Below, piece after piece: positions 27,001-34,351 of a stretch of DNA of 64,000 nt (positions within the stretch are counted from its first letter, which is position 1; every line of letters starts with the position of its first letter). Source of the stretch: Prado023 sp964418695. Lineage in GTDB: Bacteria; Actinomycetota; Actinomycetes; S36-B12; CAIYMF01. Location: positions 62,001 through 126,000 of the forward strand of contig CAYQMN010000008.1 in the NCBI GenBank assembly GCA_964418695.1, in the 5' to 3' direction. The notes under the pieces are model-generated. The model made no database searches and was not told the origin of the DNA. It saw only the letters and a program-made list of their open reading frames with translations. The position numbers were made by a program, and so were the translations under genes.

Positions 27001-27965
27001 CGAGGCAGCCGGACGAAGCTCTGAATCGAGTGGTTCTGTACATCGATGATCTCGACCGGTGTCCGCCGACCGTGGTCGTCAAGGTGCTCGAGTCCCTGTC
27101 CATGCTGCTGACCTTCCCGCTGTTCGTGGTGGTGGTCGCGGTCGACGCCCACTGGATCTCCAAGTCGCTGGCCACCGTCTACCCGGAGATGCTGACCGAC
27201 GGAGATGTCACGCCCGACAACTATCTGGAGAAGATCTTCCAGATCCCCGTGTGGCTCGATCGACCCAGTGATCTCGCCGCGTCCTCGATGGCCCGAGCCC
27301 TTCTGCAGGCATCGGAGATGCCGGGTGCCGCCAAGGAGGGACTACGGACCGTCCACGTCGACGATGCTCCGGCTCCTGCTCGCCCCGCGATTGCCGGGCG
27401 TCGACCGGAGTCCGAGCCCGCCGAGGGCCGCCCCAGGCCACGGGACATCGCGCTGGGCACCACACCTCCGGCGCCTGTGCTCCTGGACCTCTCTGAGATC
27501 GCGGAGATAGCAGAGCTCGCGCCGCTCGTGTCGCGCACCCCGCGAGCGCTCAAGCGCTACCTGAACACGTATCGCATCCTCAAGGCTCTGGTCGACACTT
27601 CTGATCTCGGCTCGGTTCGACTCCTCCTGGGAATCGCCACGGGGCGCCCGGACATCGGCGAGCGACTGCTGGGGGACATCGCGTCGGCGCCGGCAGACCG
27701 GACTCTCGACGAGCTGGTCCGTCAATGGCCGGAGTCGGATCGAACGTGGTTGTCTCACAGCATCCCGCCCTCCCTGTCCGGCTGGACGACCACGGAGTGT
27801 GGCGCGCTGCAGCCCGTCGCCCATCAGGTTCACCGATTCGTGTTCCATACGGAGCACTCCGACGAGTCACACGTCGCTGTCGGGAGAAGCCGGCGGGCCC
27901 CGAGCGCTCAACGACGCTCGCCCGGCACCGCCTCCCCGCGACCGCGTCGGAGGTCGTCCCGGTAG
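24066..27965 (+). CDS. KAP-family P-loop NTPase with propeller-like N-terminal region
   Basis: This very large protein has 1,299 residues. After a low-complexity acidic start (EAEAEAEAG near 95-105) comes a helical part (about 135-270), then a beta-rich WD40-like part (about 290-580). The KAP NTPase begins with Walker A GAWGSGKS near residue 612. It is interrupted by coiled coil (about 690-770), two hydrophobic segments (about 815-858) and a second coiled coil (about 865-935). Walker B is LYIDDLDRCPP near 990, followed by VVVAVDAHW. The KAP family is known for membrane-anchored ATPases, several linked to defence or membrane complexes. The GTG start lacks a clear ribosome site; ATG 24192 is an alternative. 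The last 35 residues are basic low complexity. Function unknown. Confidence 0.82.
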   Translation: MEGDRCDPHAAAALLLAESPAASAALPTSSMQSTGHAATGASMRRHAVGVADELRIPTSATRQAPEASSAQSEDDFAVESDQFEDEAGVEAEAEAEAGAPTAAPERGAGRQSSQAPGPAPAARPASRALTGSVASVVDRFRSQRVPVTALIDGLLELHGDQYLSSWQWSRPAWPDDAVIQPVDRWTEELLAIVDAPTVFGRLAILGWSLLDDRVAAAAQASGMLAGIARGITPTAREFLRPEGLRLLRRRAPWVALTIDELPPAQELLGVEGAGAVGPIAVAPPPPGAADAIGHWAVAYGGQVHVGKGASSRRAFPEQAEDSVKALGWSTDQRLHVMSAFAGLILVAPDTLDLEVRPEWGRLSRAMVSRDGIATTPDAGPGLLHWGAPDGDPVPLPELGNPSGALVAVAGDRVAALCDGWLWFGGPGKEWSEQPFFDRTTTVVTATDDHVVLGNEKGEVQLIPWEESARKAWRPVSLRVLDGPITQVAGSSRMAVVASDQELAVVSGAGLIGRWTLHAEGWGLDESEHPAPRVERIHGVALSHDGAIVAVAGYPLGLRFWRVDVSPEVRLTSYSADTPEGEDHLGILPTVDALAAIVVARAVQPPLSVGLFGAWGSGKSFFMRRLEERVAELSREAHDSGRAQAALWAWRNVRQVRFNAWHYAAADVWAGLLEQLVSQLARPAGARVTPLTLPLELENLQKTRIQLLAGELERAEKTQTDLNTAAHNLADAQTKVQKVAHEVIVAQASARADAAKRPREVLARATVDELDKALTSAGLPKLGGSLEQTLDDIRQARRSVIAAAVRAKRPDRRRLGLALVLLLVAGVVVAWTLERLDVDLAGLFGLLASVLAAVAGGARWLSTTADEVKNRLDDAETKALEVQADLQEKLEKSREDVLTKVNTLGQAREERDEARRAVADAETRLRTQTPGGLLAEYLEGRSEADDYRSMLGLIGTVRRDLQVISDAVELNNGELSRDPARQPDEALNRVVLYIDDLDRCPPTVVVKVLESLSMLLTFPLFVVVVAVDAHWISKSLATVYPEMLTDGDVTPDNYLEKIFQIPVWLDRPSDLAASSMARALLQASEMPGAAKEGLRTVHVDDAPAPARPAIAGRRPESEPAEGRPRPRDIALGTTPPAPVLLDLSEIAEIAELAPLVSRTPRALKRYLNTYRILKALVDTSDLGSVRLLLGIATGRPDIGERLLGDIASAPADRTLDELVRQWPESDRTWLSHSIPPSLSGWTTTECGALQPVAHQVHRFVFHTEHSDESHVAVGRSRRAPSAQRRSPGTASPRPRRRSSR

Positions 27966-28040
27966 CTCACCGGACGGGAGCGGGTTGATGCCGCCGGCGC
28001 TGGGAGCTCATCGCGGGGATGGCACCTCGCCGCTCAGGGC

Positions 28041-29153
28041 CTACACGCCCGTCAGTCGGAAAGGGTCCTGGTTGGTCACGTAGTCCAGGAGGAAGAGCTG
28101 CTCGGGGACGATGCTGCCCAGCACGTTCTTGCGTGGATCGGGCGCCACGTCGGCGCGGGCCAGCTGCTTCTCGCCCGTGTACTGGCCGAAGTCGCGGTTG
28201 TTGACGATCACGTCGCCCTTCTTGATCGCGCCGGTGTTGTTGAACGGCTCGATCAGGGTCGTCTCGCCGGCGAAGCGCTTCATGTCCAGAGTCCGCAGGA
28301 GGATGTCGTTGCTGTCCGTGCGCGGGACCATCCGCTGCCCGTCGAACATCGCCCGCAGCTCGTCAGGGACCCCGTCGACGAACCGGACGTCGAACTCGAA
28401 CACCCGCTCGTCCATCGCGCCCAGCTTCGCCAGCTCGGCGTCGGTGGCGAACGCGTTGCCGATGTAGATCGCCTCCACGCAGCCCAGGGCGATGAGGTGC
28501 CGGGCCTGCACCTCGATCGGCAGATGCCGATGCATCTCCAGGGTCGGCAGGCCGTCGTCCAGGGGCCAGGGCCCGAAGCCCTCGGGGTTCTGCGACGTGA
28601 CGAAGGCCGCGACCTTCATGCCATACCCGGAGACGACCTCACCCATGCGCTCGAACTGGCGCAGCGACATCCCCGTGCACGACTGCGGGTAGTAGTTGCA
28701 GGACAGGCTCAGTCGCTCACGATCCCCGCCGAACTCCATCACCCCGCCGACGTGGTGGGGCGCGACGCTGGCGTTGAACTCGAGCTTCAGGCCCTGGGGA
28801 TGCTGCGTGATCAGGGCCTCCTCCAGCTCGCTCAGGCCCAGGTCCAGGCGGATCGTGTCGATGCCGAGCTCGTGGAAGAAGTCCAGGTTGAGCGTCCCCC
28901 GCAGGGGGCTCAGGTTGCCCCCGATCGCATCCACCATGGTGGGCATCACGTCGCAGCTGATCTCGAATCCCAGGCTCTTGGCCTTGCTGGTGATCGGGGA
29001 CAGCTCGTCGACCAGCTGTTGGGCGCCCTTGCCCGCGGTGCCGTGCAGCGCCAGGAAGAGCCGGGAGAACCCGTGATCCGCGGCCTTCTGGAGGTAGTCG
29101 AGGTTCTCCTCGAGGCCGGCCTTGCTGGGGTACATCGAGATTCCGAGGATCAT
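28041..29153 (-). CDS. mupG: MupG family (DUF871/GH170) 6-phospho-N-acetylmuramidase
   Basis: This protein of 370 residues belongs to the DUF871 family, whose characterised member MupG is a 6-phospho-muramidase that cleaves phosphorylated MurNAc-GlcNAc from peptidoglycan turnover. It has a barrel domain (about 1-240: ISMYPSKA, CDVMPTMVD, LDLGLSE, LEFNASV) and a C-terminal cyclophilin-like beta domain (about 255-370: PRTDSNDILLRTLD, IKKGDVIVNNRDFGQYTGE). A ribosome site GGAAGG lies 7 bases before ATG 29153. No MurNAc PTS, etherase or kinase is next to it, so the pathway partners are elsewhere. It is convergent with the KAP gene. Confidence 0.9.
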   Translation of the reverse strand: MILGISMYPSKAGLEENLDYLQKAADHGFSRLFLALHGTAGKGAQQLVDELSPITSKAKSLGFEISCDVMPTMVDAIGGNLSPLRGTLNLDFFHELGIDTIRLDLGLSELEEALITQHPQGLKLEFNASVAPHHVGGVMEFGGDRERLSLSCNYYPQSCTGMSLRQFERMGEVVSGYGMKVAAFVTSQNPEGFGPWPLDDGLPTLEMHRHLPIEVQARHLIALGCVEAIYIGNAFATDAELAKLGAMDERVFEFDVRFVDGVPDELRAMFDGQRMVPRTDSNDILLRTLDMKRFAGETTLIEPFNNTGAIKKGDVIVNNRDFGQYTGEKQLARADVAPDPRKNVLGSIVPEQLFLLDYVTNQDPFRLTGV

Positions 29154-29443
29154 CCGCGGACCTTCCTTCTGCGCGACAGGGCCGCCCGCGGGCCGACGGG
29201 CACCACCGTTCTAGCACCCGCGGGAGGCCCATCGCCGCGGGAACGGGGAGTGATGGCTGGCCTCGGATGCAGCGGTTCCGAAGGAACGCAACCCGTGCGG
29301 GAACTGGCGATCTGACGGCGGCGTGAGAAGTGCCGGCGACACGACTGTTCCAGCCGTCCAGCCAGGAAGACACAATGGTGACTGCGAGAGGCCCAGTCGC
29401 ACCTCAGCTCCGTGGCGGCGCAGTTCCGCGATCAAGGTGCTGC

Positions 29444-29502
29444 TCAGTGAACGCTCACTGAATCTCGTGAACCTTCAGTGACGTTCACTGAGGGTTCACT
29501 GA
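29444..29502. promoter_or_regulatory. Cluster of TTCACTGA / TCAGTGAA boxes
   Basis: Within 59 bp there are two palindromes, TCAGTGAACGCTCACTGAA (29444-29462) and TTCAGTGACGTTCACTGA (29474-29491), a half-site GTGAACC between them (29467-29473) and a further TTCACTGA (29495-29502). They lie in the 448 bp between the DUF1540 gene and mupG, about 290-350 bp upstream of the mupG start. Such packed inverted boxes usually bind a dimeric regulator. No regulator in the window can be assigned to them. Confidence 0.65.
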
Positions 29503-29557
29503 TGAGGACCGTCGGTGGCCGGCCGTCGAGCGCGCGTCTCGCCCATGCGGTAACGGG

Positions 29558-29577
29558 CGTAGGGACCAATCCCTACG
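29558..29577 (-). terminator. Hairpin 25 bp downstream of the DUF1540 stop
   Basis: CGTAGGG (29558-29564) pairs with CCCTACG (29571-29577) around a six-base loop, a perfect seven-pair stem. It lies just after the stop codon of the DUF1540 gene, in the position of a terminator, but has no T-run. The stretch 29154-29601 holds no gene besides this hairpin and the box cluster. Confidence 0.45.
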
Positions 29578-29601
29578 CAGTTATGTCGCGGGGGCTTCGG
29601 C

Positions 29602-29898
29602 TCAGCGAGCGGAGAAGGTCAGGCAGTCGGCCGGGTCGGCCAGGGAGCCGATGTTCACCGAGGCGGCCGTGCACTCGAGCGAGCTGTTGTGGGTGCAGTC
29701 GACCCGCTGGCAGGCGCCGACATGCGCGGTCACGGCCTGCAGCCCGCCCTTGGCGTCCAGCGCGATGAAGGTCGTGCAGCTGGCGGCATCCCCGTGGCCG
29801 CCGACGGTGATGGCTCCGGCGTGGCATCCGTCATGGTTGTAGGAGCATCCCTCGACGGTGCACATCGAGACGACCGGGAGATCGAGAACGCTGGTCAT
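29602..29898 (-). CDS. DUF1540 protein with two cysteine-rich repeats
   Basis: This small protein of 98 residues has two DUF1540 units. Unit one reads MCTVEGCSYNHDG then CHAGAITVGG and ASCTTF; unit two reads CQRVDCTHNSSLECTA then DPADCLTF. Each unit has four Cys spaced as in metal- or zinc-binding knuckles, eight in total. There is no signal peptide. ATG 29898 is preceded by GGAGG six bases upstream and by a good promoter. DUF1540 proteins are common in Actinomycetota and spore-formers but have no settled function. Confidence 0.85.
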   Translation of the reverse strand: MTSVLDLPVVSMCTVEGCSYNHDGCHAGAITVGGHGDAASCTTFIALDAKGGLQAVTAHVGACQRVDCTHNSSLECTAASVNIGSLADPADCLTFSAR

Positions 29899-29929
29899 CG
29901 TTCCTCCATTCAAAGGCTTGATGGCTTCG

Positions 29930-29958
29930 AGAATCCGCCCATGCCGAGACCCTGTCAA
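29930..29958 (-). promoter_or_regulatory. Promoter of the DUF1540 gene
   Basis: On the minus strand TTGACA (29958-29953) and GATTCT (29935-29930) are separated by exactly 17 bases. The -10 end is 31 bases before the DUF1540 start codon. The -35 is a perfect consensus, the -10 is weak. Confidence 0.6.
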
Positions 29959-30099
29959 GCAAGCGAAGGCTGCCCTTGGCTCCCAATTCGAGGGTGAATT
30001 CGGCCGGTTTGAGGGGGTTGACGTGAGCGGGACGAAGGGTCGGAATCGGGGTCGGGACGACGCCCCACGGCCGCCCGCTCGCCCGGTGGCGAGTCCGGC

Positions 30100-30405
30100 T
30101 CAGCGAGGCACGACCTGCCAGGTCTGCAGGGTCGCCACCGACGTCACGGTCGTCACCGGGCAGCCCTTGCGCAGGCCGCAGGTGCCGCAGCCGGCCGGGG
30201 CGCACTGGGTGCCGAGCAGGGCCACGCGACGGACCCGTCCGACCGACTCGAGCGTGGTCAGGGCGGCATGCACGTCGTGGGCCGGCAGGTCGCAGGCGGA
30301 GGCGAGGTCGGCGACCGAGCGGCAGGCTCCGGCGTCGAGCGCGGCCAGCAGCCGGGTCAGCGGGTGCGCCGCGCCGGGCAGCGTGCCGACCGTCGGGGTG
30401 CTCAC
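30100..30405 (-). CDS. feoC: FeoC-like winged-helix protein with Cys cluster
   Basis: This is a small winged-helix protein of 101 residues at the end of the ferrous-iron operon. Residues about 14-65 form the helix-turn-helix-like part (LTRLLAALDAGACRSVADLA), and a Cys cluster CAPAGCGTCGLRKGC follows near 77-91, like the iron-sulfur motif of FeoC. The GTG start at 30405 overlaps the feoB stop by four bases (GTGA). It probably helps FeoB assembly or senses iron or oxygen. The name rests on position, size and the Cys motif. Confidence 0.75.
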   Translation of the reverse strand: MSTPTVGTLPGAAHPLTRLLAALDAGACRSVADLASACDLPAHDVHAALTTLESVGRVRRVALLGTQCAPAGCGTCGLRKGCPVTTVTSVATLQTWQVVPR

Positions 30406-32408
30406 ACGATCAGCCGCCCGACCTGGAACACCAGCACCGCCGCGACGAACGCGAACCCGAGCTGCAGCACGACTCCGACGGCCGTCCAGCGGCCCCCGAT
30501 CTGTCGGCGCTGGGTGGCCAGCGTGGCCACGCACGGGGTGTACGCCAGGAGGAAGACCAGGAACGCCAGCGCGGCGGCCTGCGGGTGGCCGCCCGAGGCG
30601 ACCGTGAAGTCGTGCAGCACGCTGGAGGACAGGTCCGCGCCCGCGGGGTAGGTCTGCGCCCAGGAGGAGATGACCGCCTCCTTGGCGACGAAGCCGACGA
30701 TCAGGGCGCCGACCGCGTGCCACTCGGCGAACCCGGTGGGCGTGAACAGGACGGCCACCCCCTGCGCGATCCACGCGTAGAGGCTGTCGTCCACGGCGAC
30801 GTCGCCCAGGCTCGCGCCCGATCCGGGGGCCGGGATGATGCCCATCGCCCAGACGACCGTGACCGTGGCCACGATGATCCCCGAGGCGGTCTGCAGGAAT
30901 CCGCGCAGCCGCAGCCAGGTCGCCGAGCCGAGCACACGCAGGGTCGGTCGCTGGTAGGGCGGCAGGTCCAGGACGAGCGGCTCGGACTCGATCGTGCGGA
31001 TCAGCGTCGAGCGCAGCAGCAGACCGCCCAGCACGACGAATACGATGCTGGTCACGTACATCGCGAAGACCACGGTCCCGGCGTTGTTCGGGAAGAACGT
31101 GGCCGCCACCATCACGTACACCGTCAGGCGTGCCGTGCATGACGTGAACGGCACGAGCAGGGCAGTGAGCAGGCGATGCCGGGCGTCGGGCAGCACGCGC
31201 ACCGCGCTGATCGCCGGGACGTTGCAGCCGAAGCCGACGACCAGGGGCAGGAACGCGCGCCCGGGCAGGCCCAGTCGACCCATCAGCCGGTCGGTCACCA
31301 CGGCCGCCCGAGCCATGTAGCCGGAGTCCTCCAGCAGAGCCAGCAGCACGAACATGATCGCCATGAGCGGCACGAACGTGAGCAGCATGCCGACTCCGGC
31401 GATCAGCCCGTCCACGACGAAGCCCTCGACCAGGGTGTCGCCGAGCCCGACGGCGCCGATCAGCGCGCCGGCCCCGTCCGTGACCGGGCCGCTGATGAGC
31501 TGGTCGAGCAGGTCCTGCAGGGGCGCCGCGACCCGCGTGGTCAGGGTGAACACCACCCACATGACCGCCAGGAAGATGGCCGGTCCGATGACCGGGGCGG
31601 TCACCCAGCGGTCCACGCGATCGGTGAGCAGCTCGCGGTGCTGGCCGTCGACCGAGCGCTCGGTGACCGCCCCGGCGGTGGCGGTGACCCAGTCGAAGAG
31701 GGCCTGGGCGTGCGCGAGGTCGGCGTCGTCGTCGAGCCCCTGAGCCAGCGTCGCGATCGGCACCGGAGGGCAGGCGGTGCAGTCCGGCGGACACTGCGAG
31801 CAGCAGCTGCGCTGCCCCCCGCCGATGCCCAGCGGGGCCGGCAGCGCAGCGTCGAGCGTGTCGGCCACGACCTGGGCCAGCGTGCGGACCTCCCGGCGGC
31901 GGGGATCCAGGCTCACCACCGGCACACCCAGGCGGCGGGACAGCTCGTCGGCGTCGATGCGCATGTGACGGATCCGCGCGATGTCGGTCATCGTCAGCAC
32001 GACCACCATCCGCACCGGCAGCTCGCGCACGTGCGCGGCCAGCACCAGGGCCCGGCTCAGGTGCGCCGCGTCGCAGCAGGCGACGACGACGTCCACGGAG
32101 GTCGAGCCGCGCAGAAGGTCCGCGGTGAGCTGCTCGTCCGGGGACATGGGCGTCAGCGAGTACGCCCCGGGCAGGTCCGCCAGCGCGACGTCGCCGCCCA
32201 CTGCGGCGAAGGCCGGATCGGTCCAGGTCCCCGCCCCGACCTCGACGGTCGTGCCGGGGTAGTTGCCCACCGCCCGGCCCGCGCCGGTGAGGGCGTTGAA
32301 GAGGGTGGACTTGCCGGAGTTCGGGCTGCCGACGAGGGCGACCGTGCGGGCTCCCTGCCGGGCCGGCCGGCCGACGGCCTCGTGGCAGGAGGCGGCGACC
32401 GCGGTCAT
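30402..32408 (-). CDS. feoB: Ferrous iron transporter FeoB
   Basis: This membrane GTPase of 668 residues imports Fe(II). The N-terminal G domain (about 22-185) has GSPNSGKST (G1, 27-35), the G2/G3 segments NYPGTTVEVGAG and ADLPGAYSL, and TMTD in the G4 position. The membrane part (about 240-668) contains the gate motifs PLVVGFGCNVPAI and PFTSCTARL. Between the two, residues 202-213 hold five Cys (CCSQCPPDCTAC), an insertion worth noting. It overlaps feoA upstream and feoC downstream by 4 bp each. ATG 32408 was chosen from that overlap. Confidence 0.96.
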   Translation of the reverse strand: MTAVAASCHEAVGRPARQGARTVALVGSPNSGKSTLFNALTGAGRAVGNYPGTTVEVGAGTWTDPAFAAVGGDVALADLPGAYSLTPMSPDEQLTADLLRGSTSVDVVVACCDAAHLSRALVLAAHVRELPVRMVVVLTMTDIARIRHMRIDADELSRRLGVPVVSLDPRRREVRTLAQVVADTLDAALPAPLGIGGGQRSCCSQCPPDCTACPPVPIATLAQGLDDDADLAHAQALFDWVTATAGAVTERSVDGQHRELLTDRVDRWVTAPVIGPAIFLAVMWVVFTLTTRVAAPLQDLLDQLISGPVTDGAGALIGAVGLGDTLVEGFVVDGLIAGVGMLLTFVPLMAIMFVLLALLEDSGYMARAAVVTDRLMGRLGLPGRAFLPLVVGFGCNVPAISAVRVLPDARHRLLTALLVPFTSCTARLTVYVMVAATFFPNNAGTVVFAMYVTSIVFVVLGGLLLRSTLIRTIESEPLVLDLPPYQRPTLRVLGSATWLRLRGFLQTASGIIVATVTVVWAMGIIPAPGSGASLGDVAVDDSLYAWIAQGVAVLFTPTGFAEWHAVGALIVGFVAKEAVISSWAQTYPAGADLSSSVLHDFTVASGGHPQAAALAFLVFLLAYTPCVATLATQRRQIGGRWTAVGVVLQLGFAFVAAVLVFQVGRLIV

Positions 32409-32803
32409 TGCTGGGCCTGGCTCGTGTGGGGTTGGGCGGGCGACTCGGGCGGGGGCGTCAGGTCGGACGCCAGCGCCTCGTGAGTCGGGTCGTCAGTCGG
32501 GATCGTCGCGGCGGGCTGCGCGGCAGAGGTGGAGGTCGCGTCGGTCGGGGATGGCGTGGTCGTGCGGATCGTCGCGAGCAGCTGCCGGGACACCGCGATG
32601 CGGGCGTCGTCGACCTCCAGGATCGCGCCACCGCCCGTCGTCCGGTTGCGGATCACCACCAGGGCGCCTTCGCGCACCCCCAGCTCGGCAAGTCGTCGTC
32701 GGATCCGCGGGGAGGTCGGGACCGCTCCGGCCACCCGTTGAGGCACCCCAGGCGCGACCGAAGCGAGAGTGCCGATGGTTCTGGACGATGCGTGCCGGAT
32801 CAT
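32405..32803 (-). CDS. feoA: FeoA domain protein
   Basis: This is a cytoplasmic SH3-like partner of FeoB, 132 residues. The FeoA domain spans about residues 10-80 (RIRRRLAELGVREGALVVIR, ISRQL-like end VSRQLLATI). It is followed by a Pro/Thr/Ser-rich tail of about 50 residues that is not part of the domain. ATG 32803 was preferred: the in-frame GTG 45 bases upstream would overlap the predicted -10 element. First gene of feoA-feoB-feoC. Confidence 0.85.
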   Translation of the reverse strand: MIRHASSRTIGTLASVAPGVPQRVAGAVPTSPRIRRRLAELGVREGALVVIRNRTTGGGAILEVDDARIAVSRQLLATIRTTTPSPTDATSTSAAQPAATIPTDDPTHEALASDLTPPPESPAQPHTSQAQQ

Positions 32804-32822
32804 GTCGAAGCCTTGCAGCGTG

Positions 32823-32841
32823 GCTGGTAAGGGTACCCATA
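32823..32841 (-). promoter_or_regulatory. DtxR/IdeR-like iron box in the feo promoter
   Basis: The minus strand reads TATGGGTACCCTTACCAGC. Against the iron-box consensus TWAGGTWAGSCTWACCTWA it keeps the core G-G-x-T-A-x-C-C-T-x-A-C-C, about 13 of 19 positions. It overlaps the -10 element and lies 20 bp before the feoA start, a classical repressor position. This is inference from pattern; an iron-dependent repressor gene is not in the window. Confidence 0.5.
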
Positions 32842-32868
32842 GTGACACCGAACCCAGCAGGTCACCAA
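32839..32868 (-). promoter_or_regulatory. Promoter of feoABC
   Basis: On the minus strand TTGGTG (32868-32863) and CACTAT (32844-32839) are separated by 18 bases. The -10 end is 35 bases before the feoA start codon. Confidence 0.5.
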
Positions 32869-33478
32869 AGCCGCGCGTGACGCTCGGACGCAGGTGGGGG
32901 CCGCCGTGGTGGAGGCCTTCCTCAGTCGGGGTGGCTCGTCGCTGAACCGCATGGTCACGCCCCTGCGCTCAACCCGCCAGCGCGGCACCGTGCTTGGCCC
33001 AGTGGCCAAGGTTCGCGCCTTCGTCAGCGCGCAAGAGCTGCGGCCTCAGCCACTCACTGGAGATCTTCGGAGTCTGCCCGCACTGCGCAGACGCCTGATC
33101 GCTCGCTCGGGGCCAGAGTCGCAGGGCCCGACCGGCAGGGTGGTTGCGCGTGCGGTCCACGGGACTCGCGCCTGTCCTCGTGGGCGGTGTCGGACCCGAT
33201 CAGTGCTGTTGACGGCCACGGGCTGGATCCCCACACCGGTGCGTATCTGGGAGAGGAGCGGGTCCTGATCGCGCCCACTGACTGGTTCGCCTTCCAGCCA
33301 CCTGCGGTGGTCTCGTTCACCGCCCTGGTGCACTCGGAGCGCATAGCAAGCCAACGACCGACGCACCCGTGACCCGAGGGAGCCGGTGAGGACAGCATGA
33401 ATGCATGGCTCGCCGGTCCTCGACAAGCTCACCGACGTGTGGTCACCTCACGCTCGCACGTGGGCGCCGAGCGTTCGG
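32869..33478. other. About 610 bp without a recognisable gene
   Basis: Between the feo promoter and the acyltransferase stop no frame has both a ribosome site and recognisable protein. The best candidate is 33187-33372 on the plus strand (61 residues, containing LDPHTGAYLGEERVLIAPTD), which has a balanced composition but no known relatives to my knowledge. It could be a gene remnant. Confidence 0.35.
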
Positions 33479-34261
33479 CTACCCCAGGATCGGGCGTCGG
33501 TGCTCGGTCATCTCGTCCATCGCCTGCTGCATGGCGGCTTGGATGCGCAGCGCGAAGGTGGCGTCGTCCTCGTCGGGCTCGGGGCGCACGGCCTCCAGGA
33601 CGGTGGTGTCCAGCTTGGTCGGCAGCGGGATGTAGGGCAGGAGTCCGGTCAGGCCCACCGAGATGCCCCAGGGGATCGAGATCGAGACGGGGGCGACGTT
33701 GTAGCGGAAGATCTCGGGCAGGCGCAGGGCTTCGGCGATGCGAGCACCGTCGGTCGCCACGAACAGGGATTCGCCAGCGCCCGCCGTGACGATCGGCAGC
33801 ACGGGGACATCAGCCTCCCGGGCGAGCTTGGCGAAGCCGGATCGGCCGTAGAAGTTGACCGTGTTGCGGTCCTTCCAGGCCTTGCCCGCCTCCTTGTCGC
33901 CACCGGGGAAGACCACGACGTCGCACCCGTCGGCCAGCGCCGACAGCGCCGTCTCGCGGCCCGCGGGCCGGCCACCGAACGCCTCCACGATCACGCCCAG
34001 CTGGAAGGTCCACGCCATCTGATGCACGAGCACGATGTGCTCGCGGGTCTGGTTCATCCGGTCCAGGGTGGCCATGGTGGCCAGGACGTTCAGGTCGGTG
34101 AGGGTGCCGAAGCCGTGGTTGGCCACGATGAGGCACGGGGTGTCGGGGATCTCGGTCTTGGCGTGGATCTCCAGCCCGTTGTACACGTCGACGAACGTTC
34201 GGCTCGCCCGACGGACCAGACCTGCAACGGCGGTTCGCTTGCTGGGGTCGTCGTCGCTCAC
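33479..34261 (-). CDS. PlsC-type acyltransferase
   Basis: This is a membrane-associated acyltransferase of 260 residues of the lysophospholipid/glycerol acyltransferase superfamily. The catalytic block is CLIVANHGFGTLTDLNVL (about 42-59), where His and Asp are separated by six instead of four residues. The acceptor-binding block is VVFPGGDKEAGKAWKDR. The GTG at 34261 has GAGGAG seven bases upstream. It is divergent from a TetR regulator with only 90 bp between, so that regulator probably controls it. The acyl acceptor is not known. Confidence 0.8.
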   Translation of the reverse strand: MSDDDPSKRTAVAGLVRRASRTFVDVYNGLEIHAKTEIPDTPCLIVANHGFGTLTDLNVLATMATLDRMNQTREHIVLVHQMAWTFQLGVIVEAFGGRPAGRETALSALADGCDVVVFPGGDKEAGKAWKDRNTVNFYGRSGFAKLAREADVPVLPIVTAGAGESLFVATDGARIAEALRLPEIFRYNVAPVSISIPWGISVGLTGLLPYIPLPTKLDTTVLEAVRPEPDEDDATFALRIQAAMQQAMDEMTEHRRPILG

Positions 34262-34351
34262 GTTCGGCTCCTCGGGTGATGAAACGATCAGAGATGTGAT
34301 GTCCTTGGCTGTCGCGTCGTAGGGTCCCAGCGTATGCAGAGGAGGTCGGCG

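Noticed and set aside
29444..29502. Repeated boxes considered as a CRISPR array
   Set aside because: The units are 8 bp, partly inverted and lack spacers of regular length; no cas genes are present.
30100..31794. Long open frame across feoB and feoC on the minus strand
   Set aside because: Its first part is Arg/Gly/Ala-rich shadow sequence of feoB in another frame; only the last 101 residues (FeoC-like) are real.
33187..33372. 61-residue open frame with balanced composition
   Set aside because: No ribosome site, no recognisable family and no conserved neighbour; kept only as a note in the gene-free stretch.
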